64,000 nt of DNA, taken from assembly GCF_003012705.1 (NCBI RefSeq), contig NZ_PXYL01000005.1, positions 1-64,000 of the forward strand, read 5' to 3'. Both the position numbers and the translations under genes were made by a program. Origin of the DNA: Pseudaminobacter soli (ex Li et al. 2025) (GTDB taxonomy: Bacteria > Pseudomonadota > Alphaproteobacteria > Rhizobiales > Rhizobiaceae). The notes under the pieces are model-generated. The model made no database searches, had not been told where the DNA came from, and worked only from the letters and a program-made list of their open reading frames with translations. Positions 24,768 to 34,560 of this stretch are shown here, piece after piece; position 1 is the first letter of the stretch, and every line of letters starts with the position of its first letter.

Positions 24768-25843
24768 GAAACGACTTTGCGCGCCTTGTTGCTGTAGACG
24801 ATGCGGATTAATTCCGCGACTGCCTGGTAGAATTTAGTCGGGATAACATTATCCACCGAAACTTGCTTGTACATGGAGCGAGCAAGCGCAACGTCTTCGA
24901 ATATCGGAATATTGTGCTCTTCGGCGATTTCCCGGATTTTCAGCGCAACCAGATCCTGCCCCTTGGCCAGCACGACGGGCGCCTGATCCTCGTCACGCAC
25001 ATATTTCAGGGCAATTGAATAGTGGGTCGGGTTTGCGATCACCAGCGTCGCCTTTGGCACCGCCGCCATCATGCGCCGCCGTGCCCGGTCACGGCCGAGC
25101 GAGCGCAGACGGGACTTGATGATCGGGTCGCCTTCGGACTGCTTCAGCTCGTCCTTGACCTCCTGCTTGGTCATCTTGAGTTCCTGGCGCCAGTGGAAGC
25201 GCGACCACACAAGGTCGGCCGTCGCGATCACGCCCATCACGACCACGATAGACACAAGGATATGGATAAGGATGCTGCGCACCGTCAGAACGAATGCCGT
25301 CGGATGGGTGATCATCCCAGCCAGAAGGTCGCGATACTCGCCCTTCAGCGTGAAGATCAGCACGAGAACCACGAAGCCGAGCTTTCCCAGCGACTTCAGG
25401 AACTCCACGAATCCCTGGACGCCGAACATCCGACTCCAGCCTTTCGCGAGTGAAATCCGCGACGCCTGCGGGCGAATGCGCTCGGCAACGAATTGTGGCA
25501 TGTTCTGGAGAACTGAAGCCGCGACGCCCGCGACTACCAATAGCACCATCATCGTGCCGAGCAGCTTGGCGATCTGCAGGAATACGACCCGATAAAGCTC
25601 GATGACGTCCTGCGCGTTCGCCAGCGGCCAGGCCTCCGGCTTCTCCAGGAATATTCCGAGGAACCAGCCAAGCTGGGTGATGTTGCCCTGGGCGAAAAAC
25701 GTCGCAAACACCAGGATGGCGATGAAGGAGGCGAAGATCGAAATTTCCTTCGAGACCGGCAATTTGCCCTTCTCGATCGTATCTCGAACCTTCTTCTCTG
25801 TGGCCTCTTCTGTTTTGCTCTCTTTGTCAGCACCCTCGGACAT
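24764..25843 (-). CDS. flhB: Flagellar export apparatus protein FlhB
   Basis: The 359-residue protein has four membrane helices (about 38-55, 92-113, 152-170, 190-212) and the cytoplasmic autocleavage motif NPTH at 271-274, where FlhB cuts itself between Asn and Pro to switch export from rod-hook to filament substrates. The N terminus EEATEKKVRDTIEKGKLPVSKE is the typical cytosolic start. It lies between fliG (24 nt gap) and an uncharacterised gene. Confidence 0.96.
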   Translation of the reverse strand: MSEGADKESKTEEATEKKVRDTIEKGKLPVSKEISIFASFIAILVFATFFAQGNITQLGWFLGIFLEKPEAWPLANAQDVIELYRVVFLQIAKLLGTMMVLLVVAGVAASVLQNMPQFVAERIRPQASRISLAKGWSRMFGVQGFVEFLKSLGKLGFVVLVLIFTLKGEYRDLLAGMITHPTAFVLTVRSILIHILVSIVVVMGVIATADLVWSRFHWRQELKMTKQEVKDELKQSEGDPIIKSRLRSLGRDRARRRMMAAVPKATLVIANPTHYSIALKYVRDEDQAPVVLAKGQDLVALKIREIAEEHNIPIFEDVALARSMYKQVSVDNVIPTKFYQAVAELIRIVYSNKARKVVS

Positions 25844-25867
25844 GGCGCGATTGCCTCAGGCCGCAGC

Positions 25868-26875
25868 TCAGGCTGCGCTTTGGGCGCTGGGCAGTTCGAA
25901 GGCACCTTCCAGCGACATGCGGATCGCCTGGGAGGCGATGGCCCGCCTCGCGGTGATCACGTCGGACATGGTCACTTCGTCTGCTCCCTGACCAAGCTCG
26001 GACTCGATCATGCGCCGTGTACGCGCGCTGATGGACGACAGAACCGCCTCGGCCAGTTCGGCTGGTGCGCCGCGCAGGCAGAGCGTGAGCGTTTCGGTGG
26101 ACAGTCCGTCGAACAGCGCAACGCGCGCCTTCTGGGAAAGGAAGACGACGTCCTCGAAGGAGAACATGCGGGCGCGGATGCCATCGAGATCGCTGGTGCC
26201 TTCCAGCTCCAGATCCCGCATGACCTCGTCGGCCTGATCCTTATTCATTTCGTTGAGCAGGCTGGCGACCCGGCTCTGGCCGGCAGAGATGTCCTTGTTT
26301 GCCCGCTCCGAAAGAACGCGGCTGCGAAGCTGGTTTTCAACGATCTGCGTCGCAGAGTCGGGAATGACACCCATCGACATCATGCGTTTCAGTATCTCGC
26401 CCCGAAGCGGCTTTTCGAGAGCCAGCAGCACATTGGCTGCGGCCGACGGCGCCAGTTTCGACATGATGACTGCCGAGGTCTGCGGATGCTCGACGTTCAG
26501 GAAATCTGCGACACGGGCCGGATCGACCCTTTGCATTTCAGGCCAGACCGGCGTCAGCACTTCCTGCATGCCGGACCCGCCACGCCCCATGATGGCGTTC
26601 ATCTCTTCGGGCGAAAGCGACTCGGTGAGGATCGCGTTCATGTCGTCGGCAGAGTCGAGCAGGCCCGCACCTTCCATGAACTCGGCCTCGAACTCGGCGA
26701 CGATCTGCTCCAGATCGGCTTGCGGAATTGTGCGCAGCAGCCGCGCGGCCTCGATCAGCGCCTTGAGTTCCTCCTGCTTGAAGAACTTCAGCATACGGCT
26801 CGCCGACGGCTTGCCCATGGCGACAAGAATGGCCGCGGCCTTCTGCGCGCGCGTCAGCGAGGCCAGCGTATTCAT
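25868..26875 (-). CDS. fliG: Flagellar motor switch protein FliG
   Basis: The 335-residue protein matches FliG: the N-terminal part binds FliF (TRAQKAAAILVAMGKPSA), the middle domain has the EHPQT motif (residues 129-133, VEHPQTSAVIMSKL), and the C-terminal charged torque helix is at about 270-300 (GAPAELAEAVLSSISARTRRMIE). It forms the rotor ring that contacts MotA. It is encoded with fliN, fliM and motA on the minus strand. Confidence 0.96.
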   Translation of the reverse strand: MNTLASLTRAQKAAAILVAMGKPSASRMLKFFKQEELKALIEAARLLRTIPQADLEQIVAEFEAEFMEGAGLLDSADDMNAILTESLSPEEMNAIMGRGGSGMQEVLTPVWPEMQRVDPARVADFLNVEHPQTSAVIMSKLAPSAAANVLLALEKPLRGEILKRMMSMGVIPDSATQIVENQLRSRVLSERANKDISAGQSRVASLLNEMNKDQADEVMRDLELEGTSDLDGIRARMFSFEDVVFLSQKARVALFDGLSTETLTLCLRGAPAELAEAVLSSISARTRRMIESELGQGADEVTMSDVITARRAIASQAIRMSLEGAFELPSAQSAA

Positions 26876-26918
26876 GCCGAAAGTATTCCTGCTAAGGCTA
26901 GTGAGGCGCTATGCTGCA

Positions 26919-27308
26919 TCATGCCGGCTTTGCCGCCGTGATGATTTCCGTCAGCTTGATGCCGAAGCGCGACGGGTCGTTTTCCAGGACGGTGATTTCG
27001 CCGCGCGCGATCCTGCGGCCGTTGACCACCACGTCGACCGGCTCACCGATGCGCCGGTTGAGCGCCACGGTCGACCCCTTCTGCAAGGCCATCAGTTCCG
27101 ACACCTGCATGTCCGCGCTGCCGAGCACGGTCTGCACTTCCACCGGGATGTTCATGATGACAGCGGCGTTCGAGGCCGGACGCTCCGGCTTCGCCTTCTC
27201 CTGCGGCCGCTTGTCCTCCTCGTGGAGAGCTCCGCGCAGTTCCTCGATTGCCCGGTTGAGCTGGTCCTCCGGGATATCGCCGTCTACTTCTGCGCCGATC
27301 TCGTTCAT
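26919..27308 (-). CDS. fliN: Flagellar motor switch protein FliN
   Basis: The 129-residue protein has an acidic N-terminal part and a C-terminal SpoA domain (from about 50) with [37 protein letters not shown] and FGIKLTEII. It builds the base of the C-ring with FliM. I use ATG 27308 because GGAGAGG lies just upstream; ATG 27353 would overlap the fliM stop (ATGA) and add 15 residues that look unlike the family. Confidence 0.93.
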   Translation of the reverse strand: MNEIGAEVDGDIPEDQLNRAIEELRGALHEEDKRPQEKAKPERPASNAAVIMNIPVEVQTVLGSADMQVSELMALQKGSTVALNRRIGEPVDVVVNGRRIARGEITVLENDPSRFGIKLTEIITAAKPA

Positions 27309-27349
27309 CTGCCTCTCCACTTCGGGCCACCTCGAAACAACGCCAGGCG

Positions 27350-28282
27350 TCATTCCGGCAACAACGTATCCATGAGGTCCTGGCCGGCATCGAAAGGATG
27401 CCTGATTCGGACCGTGTAATTCTGCCCTAATTTACCGAATTCGCACACAAACAGCGTCATGTTGCGCGCAGAAAGCCGGGCCTGCGACTGCGCCGCTTCT
27501 TCGAGTTCGATGATCTGGCCTTCCTGCAGCAAGGCAATCTCGCCGAGTGTCATGCGAGCGACCGGCAGCGTCGCCTCCAGGGTGACGGTCGAGCGCCTCA
27601 CTTCTTCGCCGAAGCGCTCCTGCCATTCGGCCTCCGGCTCGGCATTCTCGGCCTTTACGCCAGCGTCGCCGCGATGCTTGAGCAGCACGCGCTGTGGCAT
27701 GGTCAGAACGATCAGCCCCGCGTTCACGCCCGCCGATATCGAGAAAACCACGCGCACGGCCGGACCATCGCGCAGGATGTGCCGCTTAAGTTCGCCGCCT
27801 GTGATCGCCGCCGGCAATGGCAGCCGGAACTCGAACGCCCGTGGACCGGTGCCGTTCATGGCCTTGGCGATCTCTTCGAACACCATGGTCGCGACTTCGG
27901 CTTCAGTGGGCGACAAATCGCGATCGATCGGCTGGACAGGCCGTTCGACATCGCCGCCGAAAAGAGCGTGGACGACAAGCGCGACCGCCGCCGGATCCAT
28001 CGACAGGATCAGGGCATCGGGCGAGGAAACCGATGCCGCAATGGTCATGGCATGGCGACTGTTCGACGGGCGGGCCTGAGCGAAGCGTCCCAGCTCCACC
28101 GACTGGACCTCGATGTCGAGCGGCGAAGCGAGCTTGCCGTTCAGCCCCTGCATGACAGCCGAAAGCGACCTTTCGGTTAGTGCCTTCGCGGAGGAGATGA
28201 CGCGATCGGGCTCGCCGGTATCGCCGACCAGACGCTCGATGATGAATGCGCGTGTTTCTGCTGGGCTCGCAGGGCTCACCAT
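27350..28282 (-). CDS. fliM: Flagellar motor switch protein FliM
   Basis: The 310-residue protein has the FliM middle domain (about 45-220, with [21 protein letters not shown]) and a C-terminal SpoA domain (about 230-300, [21 protein letters not shown]). It binds FliG above and FliN below in the C-ring. The N-terminal CheY-P-binding motif of enteric FliM is not obvious, as is common in rhizobia where the motor only changes speed. It lies 34 nt downstream of motA. Confidence 0.92.
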   Translation of the reverse strand: MVSPASPAETRAFIIERLVGDTGEPDRVISSAKALTERSLSAVMQGLNGKLASPLDIEVQSVELGRFAQARPSNSRHAMTIAASVSSPDALILSMDPAAVALVVHALFGGDVERPVQPIDRDLSPTEAEVATMVFEEIAKAMNGTGPRAFEFRLPLPAAITGGELKRHILRDGPAVRVVFSISAGVNAGLIVLTMPQRVLLKHRGDAGVKAENAEPEAEWQERFGEEVRRSTVTLEATLPVARMTLGEIALLQEGQIIELEEAAQSQARLSARNMTLFVCEFGKLGQNYTVRIRHPFDAGQDLMDTLLPE

Positions 28283-28316
28283 GTCTGCCCCCTATTCCGG
28301 TCGCTCACGTCGGTCC

Positions 28317-29192
28317 TCACGCAGCCTTCTTCGTGTCGAAGTTGGTGTTCATCGTGCTCTGCTCGACCGCGTCGATCGACGGGCGATCATAAGAGGAGAT
28401 GGTCTTCCGGCCGAACTCGATGGCCACCTGCGGCAGCGAGCCGTTGAGATAGGCCAGCAGCGTCTGCTTCACGATCACATAGAGACGGTTGTTCTTCTCA
28501 CGCACGATCTTGATCTTGGTGGCGATCGGCCCGACCACCGCGTAGGACAGGAAGATGCCGAGGAAGGTACCGACCAGGGCCGCGCCGATCAGCGCGCCGA
28601 GGATTTCGGGAGACTGGTCGAGCGCACCCATCGCCTTCACGACGCCAAGCACCGCAGCAACGATGCCGAGAGCCGGCAGGCCGTCGGCCATCGCCGTCAG
28701 CGCGTGATAGGGCTTCAGCTTGTCGGCGCGGATGGTGTGGATTTCCTCATCCATCAGCGCTTCGATCTCGTGCGGCCGCGCACTGCCGATAATGATGAGG
28801 CGACAATAGTCGCAGATGAAATGCGTGAGATCCGTCTTCTTCAGGACGCTCGGGAAAGCCTGGAAGATGACCGAACCTTCAGGGTTGTCGATATGGGCTT
28901 CCACCTCGCTGCGCGATTTGGAGCGCAGCTCGCGCATCAGGCTGTGCAGCACGCCGAGCGTCTCGAGATAGTCCTGCTCCTTCGGCACGGCCTGTTTGAA
29001 GGCTTCCATGCAGCCCTTGGCAGTGTCCTTGACCGTCGAGAGCGGGTTGGCGACCAGGAACGTGCCGATCGAAGCACCCATGATGATGACAGCTTCCCAG
29101 GGCTGCACGAGGACGTTGACGTGCCCGCCCATTGCCATGAACCCACCAAGCACGCAGCCCAGGGTCACAACGATACCTATAAGAATGCCCAC
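28317..29192 (-). CDS. motA: Flagellar stator protein MotA
   Basis: The 291-residue inner-membrane protein has four helices. The first two are in the N-terminal 60 residues ([22 protein letters not shown]) and the last two at about 165-225, with [21 protein letters not shown] and [16 protein letters not shown]. The cytoplasmic loop carries the conserved charged residues that act on FliG. The start is GTG 29192 with GGAAGGA upstream. It is the first gene of the minus-strand operon and is divergent from the DUF1217 gene. CACTG-TT-CAGTG at 29260-29271 is a small dyad in the shared 177-bp promoter region. Confidence 0.95.
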   Translation of the reverse strand: MGILIGIVVTLGCVLGGFMAMGGHVNVLVQPWEAVIIMGASIGTFLVANPLSTVKDTAKGCMEAFKQAVPKEQDYLETLGVLHSLMRELRSKSRSEVEAHIDNPEGSVIFQAFPSVLKKTDLTHFICDYCRLIIIGSARPHEIEALMDEEIHTIRADKLKPYHALTAMADGLPALGIVAAVLGVVKAMGALDQSPEILGALIGAALVGTFLGIFLSYAVVGPIATKIKIVREKNNRLYVIVKQTLLAYLNGSLPQVAIEFGRKTISSYDRPSIDAVEQSTMNTNFDTKKAA

Positions 29193-29369
29193 CGTCAGTC
29201 CTTCCGCGAGTCGACTTCCATCCGAGCAGTAGCGACCGTGCCTTGTGTGAGGCTTGAATCACTGTTCAGTGCTGTCTCCACCACAAGGGACAATTCGACG
29301 ATCAAGCTTCAGTTTCGCGCAAGGAAGTTGGGATAGCCTCGTCGGATAAGTTCGGGCGGAGACTGCCAA

Positions 29370-30488
29370 GTGCTCAACACCTATGCCAGCTATCAGCTGA
29401 TCACGAGAGACATCGACAAGTCGCTGAACCGCGTCCAAAAGCAGCCCTTGGTGGACCGCGAGACGAAGTACTACCTTGAGAATATCACCAAGGTTAAGTC
29501 GATCGACGAGTTCGTCAAGAACGATCGGCTGTTCAAATACGCGATGAAGGCCTTCGGCCTCGAGGACATGGCCTACGCCAAGGCCTTCATGGTCAAGGCC
29601 CTCAAGGAAGGCGTCTCCGACCCCAACAGCTTTGCCAACAAGCTTACCGACAAGCGCTACGCCGAATTCGTCAAAGCCTTTAACTTCGCCGCATATGGCG
29701 AGCAAGCGACCGTCTACAATATGGCGCAGCAGCTCGCGACCCAGAACTACGCCACCCAGGTGAAGATCGACGGCATCGATCCGAATTCGGATGCCGTCAA
29801 GGCAGAGACTAACTACTATCTGGCGAACATCGTCAAAGTGACGTCCATCGACGGCCTGCTGTCCAACGACAGGCTCTACCAATATGCCATGAAGGCTTTC
29901 GGGTTGAGCACTAGCGACTTTAGCAAGGAAGACATGCGAAAGATGTTGGAAGGCGGGGTGCGCGACACCAAAAGCCTTGCCAACAAGTCGGACAATACGC
30001 GGCTCAAAGCCTTCGTGACCGCCTACAATTTCGAGGCGCTCGGCGAGAGCGCCACTACCTACAACGCGGCGCAACAGCCGGCCACCGCCAAATACTTCAG
30101 ACAGACTCTGGAAGAGGACGCCGGCAAGGACAATGAGGGCGTGCGCCTGGCGCTCTATTTCCAGCGCAAGGCTCCAACAATCACCAGCTTCTACCAGATT
30201 CTGGGCGATACCGCGCTCTCCCAGGTGGTTCGTACCATGCTCGGCCTACCCGATTCGTTCGCTCAGACGGACATAGACAAGCAGGCCCAGTATCTAGAAA
30301 AGCGATTGAAGATCAGCGATTTTTCTGACCCGAAGGCGCTGGACAAGCTGCTCACGAGATTCACCACCATGTGGGAGATGGACAACCCGTCCACGACCGA
30401 ACAGACCTCGCTCAGCGTCCTGTTCCAGCCCGTCGAATACGGTGTGTCGACCAACCTGATGCTGGCAATCCAGAAAATGAAGAGATGA
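29370..30488 (+). CDS. DUF1217 repeat protein of the flagellar cluster
   Basis: The 372-residue protein consists of three DUF1217-like repeats: about 5-120, 125-235 and 240-340. Repeated blocks are visible: YYLENITKVKSIDEFVKNDR/YYLANIVKVTSIDGLLSNDR and LFKYAMKAFGL/LYQYAMKAFGL. The start is GTG 29370. There is no signal peptide, and the protein is probably exported through the flagellar system or cytoplasmic. The gene sits 10 nt before flgF, and DUF1217 genes recur in this position in Rhizobiales. Its function is unknown; a rod- or hook-associated role is possible because the repeat is rich in helices and starts like an axial protein. Confidence 0.85.
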   Translation: MLNTYASYQLITRDIDKSLNRVQKQPLVDRETKYYLENITKVKSIDEFVKNDRLFKYAMKAFGLEDMAYAKAFMVKALKEGVSDPNSFANKLTDKRYAEFVKAFNFAAYGEQATVYNMAQQLATQNYATQVKIDGIDPNSDAVKAETNYYLANIVKVTSIDGLLSNDRLYQYAMKAFGLSTSDFSKEDMRKMLEGGVRDTKSLANKSDNTRLKAFVTAYNFEALGESATTYNAAQQPATAKYFRQTLEEDAGKDNEGVRLALYFQRKAPTITSFYQILGDTALSQVVRTMLGLPDSFAQTDIDKQAQYLEKRLKISDFSDPKALDKLLTRFTTMWEMDNPSTTEQTSLSVLFQPVEYGVSTNLMLAIQKMKR

Positions 30489-30498
30489 GGACAAGTAC

Positions 30499-31221
30499 GT
30501 GCAGGATGGTCTTTACGTCGCCCTTTCGTCGCAGATCGCGCTGGAGCGCCGGCTAAACACGATCGCCGACAACGTCGCGAACGCGTCAACCGTCGGCTTT
30601 CGCGCCACCGGCGTGAAGTTCGAAGATGTCGTGTCCGGTCTCGGCCAGAAATCGATGGCATTCGTCTCCACCGGAGACACCTATCTGTCGACGCAATCCG
30701 GAGGGCTGCGCCAAACCGGCAACCCGCTCGACTTTGCGATCAAGGGCGACGCGTGGTTCGGCATCCAGACGCCAGCCGGCACCGTCATGACGCGCGACGG
30801 CCGCTTCACCCTGACGGAGAACGGCGAACTGGTCACCGTCGAAGGCTACCCGGTGCTCGACGCTGGCGGCGCGCCGATCCAGCTCGATCCGCGCGAAGGC
30901 GTGCCGGAAGCGAGCGCCGATGGCATGCTGCGCCAGAACGGCAACGCGGTCGGCGCACTCGGCCTCTACAATTTCGACCCGGGTCTCAATTTCACCCGCT
31001 ACGCCAACTCCGGCATCATTCCCAACGGCCAGCCCGAACCGGTCGTCGACCGCGTCGACGTCGGCGTGGCCCAGGGCTTCATCGAAGAGTCCAATGTCAA
31101 TCCGGTTCTCGAGATGACGCATCTGATCACGGTTCAGCGCGCGTTCGAAAACACCGCCGCCCTGATGCGCAGCTCCGACCAGACCTTCAGCGAAGCCGTT
31201 CGCACGTTGGGCTCGAAGTAA
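30499..31221 (+). CDS. flgF: Flagellar basal-body rod protein FlgF
   Basis: The 240-residue axial protein starts at GTG 30499. The N terminus GLYVALSSQIALERRLNTIADNVANASTVGFR (quoted in parts: GLYVALSSQIALERR, NTIADNVANASTVGF) is the rod family signature, and the C terminus has SNVNPVLEMTHLITVQRAFENT. FlgF is part of the proximal rod. It is transcribed with fliI 9 nt downstream. Confidence 0.95.
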   Translation: MQDGLYVALSSQIALERRLNTIADNVANASTVGFRATGVKFEDVVSGLGQKSMAFVSTGDTYLSTQSGGLRQTGNPLDFAIKGDAWFGIQTPAGTVMTRDGRFTLTENGELVTVEGYPVLDAGGAPIQLDPREGVPEASADGMLRQNGNAVGALGLYNFDPGLNFTRYANSGIIPNGQPEPVVDRVDVGVAQGFIEESNVNPVLEMTHLITVQRAFENTAALMRSSDQTFSEAVRTLGSK

Positions 31222-31230
31222 GCACGACAG

Positions 31231-32643
31231 ATGTCGAACGCCTTGCCGGTTGCGGCTACCCCGACTGACACGTCCGAGCACCAACGGAACAACCGGCTGA
31301 CGATCCTTGAGCGAAGCTTCCGGCGCATTGCCGACGAGCGCACGCTCGTCAAGCGCGGCGGACGCATAACGGAAGTGTCGCCGACCAACTATCGGGCGCA
31401 CGGTCTTTCGAGCACGGCTCGGCTCGGCGACATTGTCGAACATCGGGGCAACACGGGTACGCGGCGCGGTGAGATCATACAGATCGACGCCGAGGAGGTG
31501 CTCATCGCTCCCTTCGAGCGTACCGCGGACGCCGGCGTTGGCGATCTCGTCTTCAATCGTGGCCCCTTCGCTATTGCTCCTCATGCTTCCTGGCGCGGCC
31601 GCGTGATCGACTCGCTCGCCCGCCCGATCGACGGCGGCCCGGCGCTGATCGAGGGCGAGTCCCACGAAGTCGGCGATGCCACGCCGCCGGCTGCCCTCGC
31701 CCGCCAGCGCGTCGCCACCTCGTTCCTCACCGGCGTGCGTGTCATCGACATCTTCACCCCGATCTGCTTCGGCCAGCGCCTGGGCATCTTCGCCGGCTCC
31801 GGCGTCGGCAAGTCGACGCTTCTGGCCATGCTGGCCAGCGCCGAGGCCTTCGATACCGTCGTCGTGGCGCTGGTTGGCGAACGCGGCCGAGAGGTGCGCG
31901 AATTCCTGGAAGACACCATCGGCAAGGCCGGCATGGCCAAGACGGTGGCCGTGGTGGCCACCAGCGACGAGAGCGCCATGATGCGCCGGCGCGCGCCGGA
32001 CACCGCCATGCGGGTGGCCGAGTGCTTTCGCGAACGCGGCGATCGCGTGCTGCTGGTGCTCGATTCGATCACCCGCTTTGCCCATGCCCTGCGCGAGGTC
32101 GCCATCGGCACAGGCGAGCCGCCGATCGCGCGGGGCTATCCTGCTTCGGTTTTCACCGATCTGCCCAAGCTGCTGGAGCGCGCCGGCCCCGGCGTGGAGG
32201 GATCGGGCTCCATCACCGCCATCATCTCGGTGCTGGTCGATGGCGACGATCATAACGATCCGGTGGCGGATTCGGTGCGCGGTATTCTCGACGGGCACAT
32301 CGTGCTCGACCGCGCCATTGCCGAGCAAGGCCGCTTCCCCGCGGTCAACCCTCTGGCTTCCATCTCGCGCCTTGCCGGCAAGGCTTGGAGCGAGGACGAG
32401 CGAATGCTGGTGACACGGCTCAAAGCCATGATTTCGCGCTTCGAGGACACTCGCGACATCCGCCTGCTCGGTGCCTATCAGCCCGGAATGGACGCCGAAC
32501 TCGACATGGCCGTGCGCCAGGTGCCGCTGGTCTACGAAGTGCTGACGCAATCGCCGGCCGACCAGCCTTCGACCGACCCTTTGGCCGATCTGGCCCGCCA
32601 CCTCAGAGCGAAGGACAAGCCCAATGCAGCTCAGCCAGATTGA
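31231..32643 (+). CDS. fliI: Flagellum-specific ATPase FliI
   Basis: The 470-residue F1-beta-like ATPase has Walker A GSGVGKST (189-196), Walker B VLLVLDSITRFA and the conserved EPPIARGYPASVF. It powers unfolding and entry of export substrates at the flagellar gate, working with FliH and FliJ. No annotated fliH or fliJ is adjacent; divergent candidates are at 42410-43048 and 58362-58769. The 3' end overlaps the next gene by 20 nt. Confidence 0.97.
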   Translation: MSNALPVAATPTDTSEHQRNNRLTILERSFRRIADERTLVKRGGRITEVSPTNYRAHGLSSTARLGDIVEHRGNTGTRRGEIIQIDAEEVLIAPFERTADAGVGDLVFNRGPFAIAPHASWRGRVIDSLARPIDGGPALIEGESHEVGDATPPAALARQRVATSFLTGVRVIDIFTPICFGQRLGIFAGSGVGKSTLLAMLASAEAFDTVVVALVGERGREVREFLEDTIGKAGMAKTVAVVATSDESAMMRRRAPDTAMRVAECFRERGDRVLLVLDSITRFAHALREVAIGTGEPPIARGYPASVFTDLPKLLERAGPGVEGSGSITAIISVLVDGDDHNDPVADSVRGILDGHIVLDRAIAEQGRFPAVNPLASISRLAGKAWSEDERMLVTRLKAMISRFEDTRDIRLLGAYQPGMDAELDMAVRQVPLVYEVLTQSPADQPSTDPLADLARHLRAKDKPNAAQPD

Positions 32644-33259
32644 GCAAACCCTTCAACAGATGCTCGAGAAGGAGCAGGAAGTTGAAATGCAGGCGCGTCA
32701 GGAGCGCAGGAAGCGCTTCAGGGTGCTGCGGCTGCTCGAGCGCTGGGGCGTCGGTTCGGAAGGCGCACGCAAGGCGGACCGTCGCGGCGATCTCATCATC
32801 GCCGGAATGGGCATCACCCTCGGCCTCGTCTGCGCGCTGTTTCCCTGGTACATCTTCTTCAACCCCGACAAGTTCGGCGTTCAGGCTCTGAAGTTCGGTG
32901 GAGACGGTCATGGCGGGCGCAGGCCGGTCGCCTCGATCTCCCATAGGCTGGCGGGTAACGACTTCCCATCGGATGACATCGCGGCGCTCGACAAGATCGA
33001 CTTTTTCCCCACCGGCACGCTTCCCGACAAGGACGAGCGCGTGGCGGTGCCCAACCAGCCGTTCCCTGTCGTGGAAATGCCTTATCGCATGGTCCATGCC
33101 GTCAACGGTCGGGCTCTCATCGAGGACGAAGCTGGCCTTTGGGTGGTCCAGCCGGGCGCTTTGCTGCCCGATAACAGTCGCGTTGCCTCCATCCAGCAAC
33201 GCGCCGGCAAATGGATCATGGTCACCAGCGCCGACAAGGTCGTGGAACTCTCGCGCTAA
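32624..33259 (+). CDS. Uncharacterised single-pass membrane protein coupled to fliI
   Basis: The 211-residue protein starts with a charged coiled-coil-like helix (IEQTLQQMLEKEQEVEMQ, 6-23), then a basic stretch (RRKRFRVLRLLERW), one membrane helix (LIIAGMGITLGLVCALFPWY, about 57-76) and a C-terminal soluble domain. The C-terminal part (VVQPGALLPDNSRVASIQQR, KWIMVTSADKVVELS) looks like a small SH3- or PilP-like beta domain, which is a guess. It overlaps fliI by 20 nt. A link between the ATPase and the membrane ring or the stator is possible. Confidence 0.8.
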   Translation: MQLSQIEQTLQQMLEKEQEVEMQARQERRKRFRVLRLLERWGVGSEGARKADRRGDLIIAGMGITLGLVCALFPWYIFFNPDKFGVQALKFGGDGHGGRRPVASISHRLAGNDFPSDDIAALDKIDFFPTGTLPDKDERVAVPNQPFPVVEMPYRMVHAVNGRALIEDEAGLWVVQPGALLPDNSRVASIQQRAGKWIMVTSADKVVELSR

Positions 33260-33351
33260 GCACGGCCATCATCCTGGTTAAAGCGGCATCTGGCTTCCAT
33301 GTCGGACACCGCTTCAACCGTCGCGTTTCGCCGCGCCACCTCGATCAAGGG

Positions 33352-33366
33352 TTAACAGTTCCTGAA
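33352..33366 (+). promoter_or_regulatory. Partial CtrA-like box upstream of flgB
   Basis: TTAACAGTTCCTGAA has TTAA-N7-TGAA, one mismatch to the CtrA consensus TTAA-N7-TTAA. It lies 60 nt before the flgB start in the 167-bp gap after the membrane-protein gene, which probably contains the flgB promoter. Weak on its own; noted because a perfect box precedes visN. Confidence 0.3.
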
Positions 33367-33426
33367 TCGGCGCAAGGCCCGCGCAAGACTGGCTGCCTAC
33401 AGTCTGGAAATCTGCCGGAGATTTCT

Positions 33427-33807
33427 ATGCAGCCTGTCAATTTATTCAATCTCGCTTCCACGCAATCGCAGTGGCTTTCCGTTCGCCAGTCGGCCATTGC
33501 CGGCAACATCGCCAATGTGAACACGCCCGGCTACGGCACCGCCGAAGTTGAGCCTTTCGAGAAGGTTCTCAACAACAAGAGCGTCGGGCTGACCGCCACG
33601 CAGGAAGGCCACTTCGCCGCCGGCGTCACCAATGCGGCCTTTGCCGTGCGCAACGAAAACACCACGAACTCTGTGCTGCCGTCGAAAAACTCGGTCGTGC
33701 TTGAGAACGAACTGATGAAGGCCGGCGACGTGCGCCGCACCTTCGAGCTCAACACGGCGATCGTCAAATCGTTTCATCGCATGATGATGCTGAGCGTGAA
33801 GGGCTGA
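33427..33807 (+). CDS. flgB: Flagellar basal-body rod protein FlgB
   Basis: The 126-residue rod protein has the family motif [20 protein letters not shown] and a C-terminal helix ([17 protein letters not shown]). I start at ATG 33427 with CGGAG 7 nt upstream; the longer frame to 33211 is unsupported. It heads the run flgB-flgC-fliE-flgG-flgA-flgI-motE-flgH-fliL-fliP. Confidence 0.95.
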   Translation: MQPVNLFNLASTQSQWLSVRQSAIAGNIANVNTPGYGTAEVEPFEKVLNNKSVGLTATQEGHFAAGVTNAAFAVRNENTTNSVLPSKNSVVLENELMKAGDVRRTFELNTAIVKSFHRMMMLSVKG

Positions 33808-33812
33808 CCGGC

Positions 33813-34232
33813 ATGGACGCGCTTTCCGCCACGCTCAAGGTCGCCGCTTCCGGCCTGACCGCCCAATCCGAACGACTGCGCATCGTCTCGGAAAACCTGG
33901 CCAACGCCCAGTCGACCGGCAGCACGCCGGGCTCGGAACCCTATCAGCGTAAGACCATCATCTTCTCCGCCGCGCTCGACCGCCAGGTGGGAGCCTCCCT
34001 GGTCAATGTCGCCTCGATCGACCGCGATCACTCGGCATACCCGACCGAGTATCTGCCCGGTCACGAAGCCGCGGACGACAAGGGCTACGTGAAGATGCCC
34101 AACGTCAACGTGCTGGTCGAAATGGCCGACATGACCGAGGCCAACCGCTCCTACGAAGCCAATCTCCAGGTCGTCAAACAGGCGCGCGACCTCATTTCCA
34201 TGACCATCGATCTTATGAAAGGCCAATCATGA
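33813..34232 (+). CDS. flgC: Flagellar basal-body rod protein FlgC
   Basis: The 139-residue protein has the rod signature [20 protein letters not shown] and [14 protein letters not shown] near the N terminus, and the C-terminal [20 protein letters not shown] helix that packs in the axial rod. Its stop overlaps the fliE start by 4 nt. Confidence 0.96.
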   Translation: MDALSATLKVAASGLTAQSERLRIVSENLANAQSTGSTPGSEPYQRKTIIFSAALDRQVGASLVNVASIDRDHSAYPTEYLPGHEAADDKGYVKMPNVNVLVEMADMTEANRSYEANLQVVKQARDLISMTIDLMKGQS

Positions 34233-34546
34233 TCAGCGGCGTCGGCGCAGTAAACCAGATCCTGTCGAAGGATGCCGGCAGCGTCACCGGCATGTCCCCG
34301 ACCGGCGCTCCCACCGGCATCGATGCAGGCCAGTCCTTCGCGGCCATGGTTTCGGACGTGGCAGATCGCACCATCGGGACGCTCCAGAACGCAGAGCAGG
34401 TCTCGGTCAAGGCGCTGCAGGGCGACGCCGACATGCGCCAGGTCGCAGACGCGGTCATGAATGCCGAGCAGTCGCTGCAGGCGGCAGTCGCGATCCGCGA
34501 CAAGATCGTCACCGCCTATCTCGAAATCAGCCGCATGGCCATCTGA
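34229..34546 (+). CDS. fliE: Flagellar hook-basal body protein FliE
   Basis: The 105-residue protein matches FliE, the adaptor that joins the export gate or MS ring to the rod. It has a flexible N terminus rich in Gly, Pro and Thr, and helices [20 protein letters not shown] and [20 protein letters not shown], then AYLEISRM at the C terminus. It overlaps flgC by ATGA. Confidence 0.94.
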   Translation: MISGVGAVNQILSKDAGSVTGMSPTGAPTGIDAGQSFAAMVSDVADRTIGTLQNAEQVSVKALQGDADMRQVADAVMNAEQSLQAAVAIRDKIVTAYLEISRMAI

Positions 34547-34560
34547 GGGAAGCCGGTATC

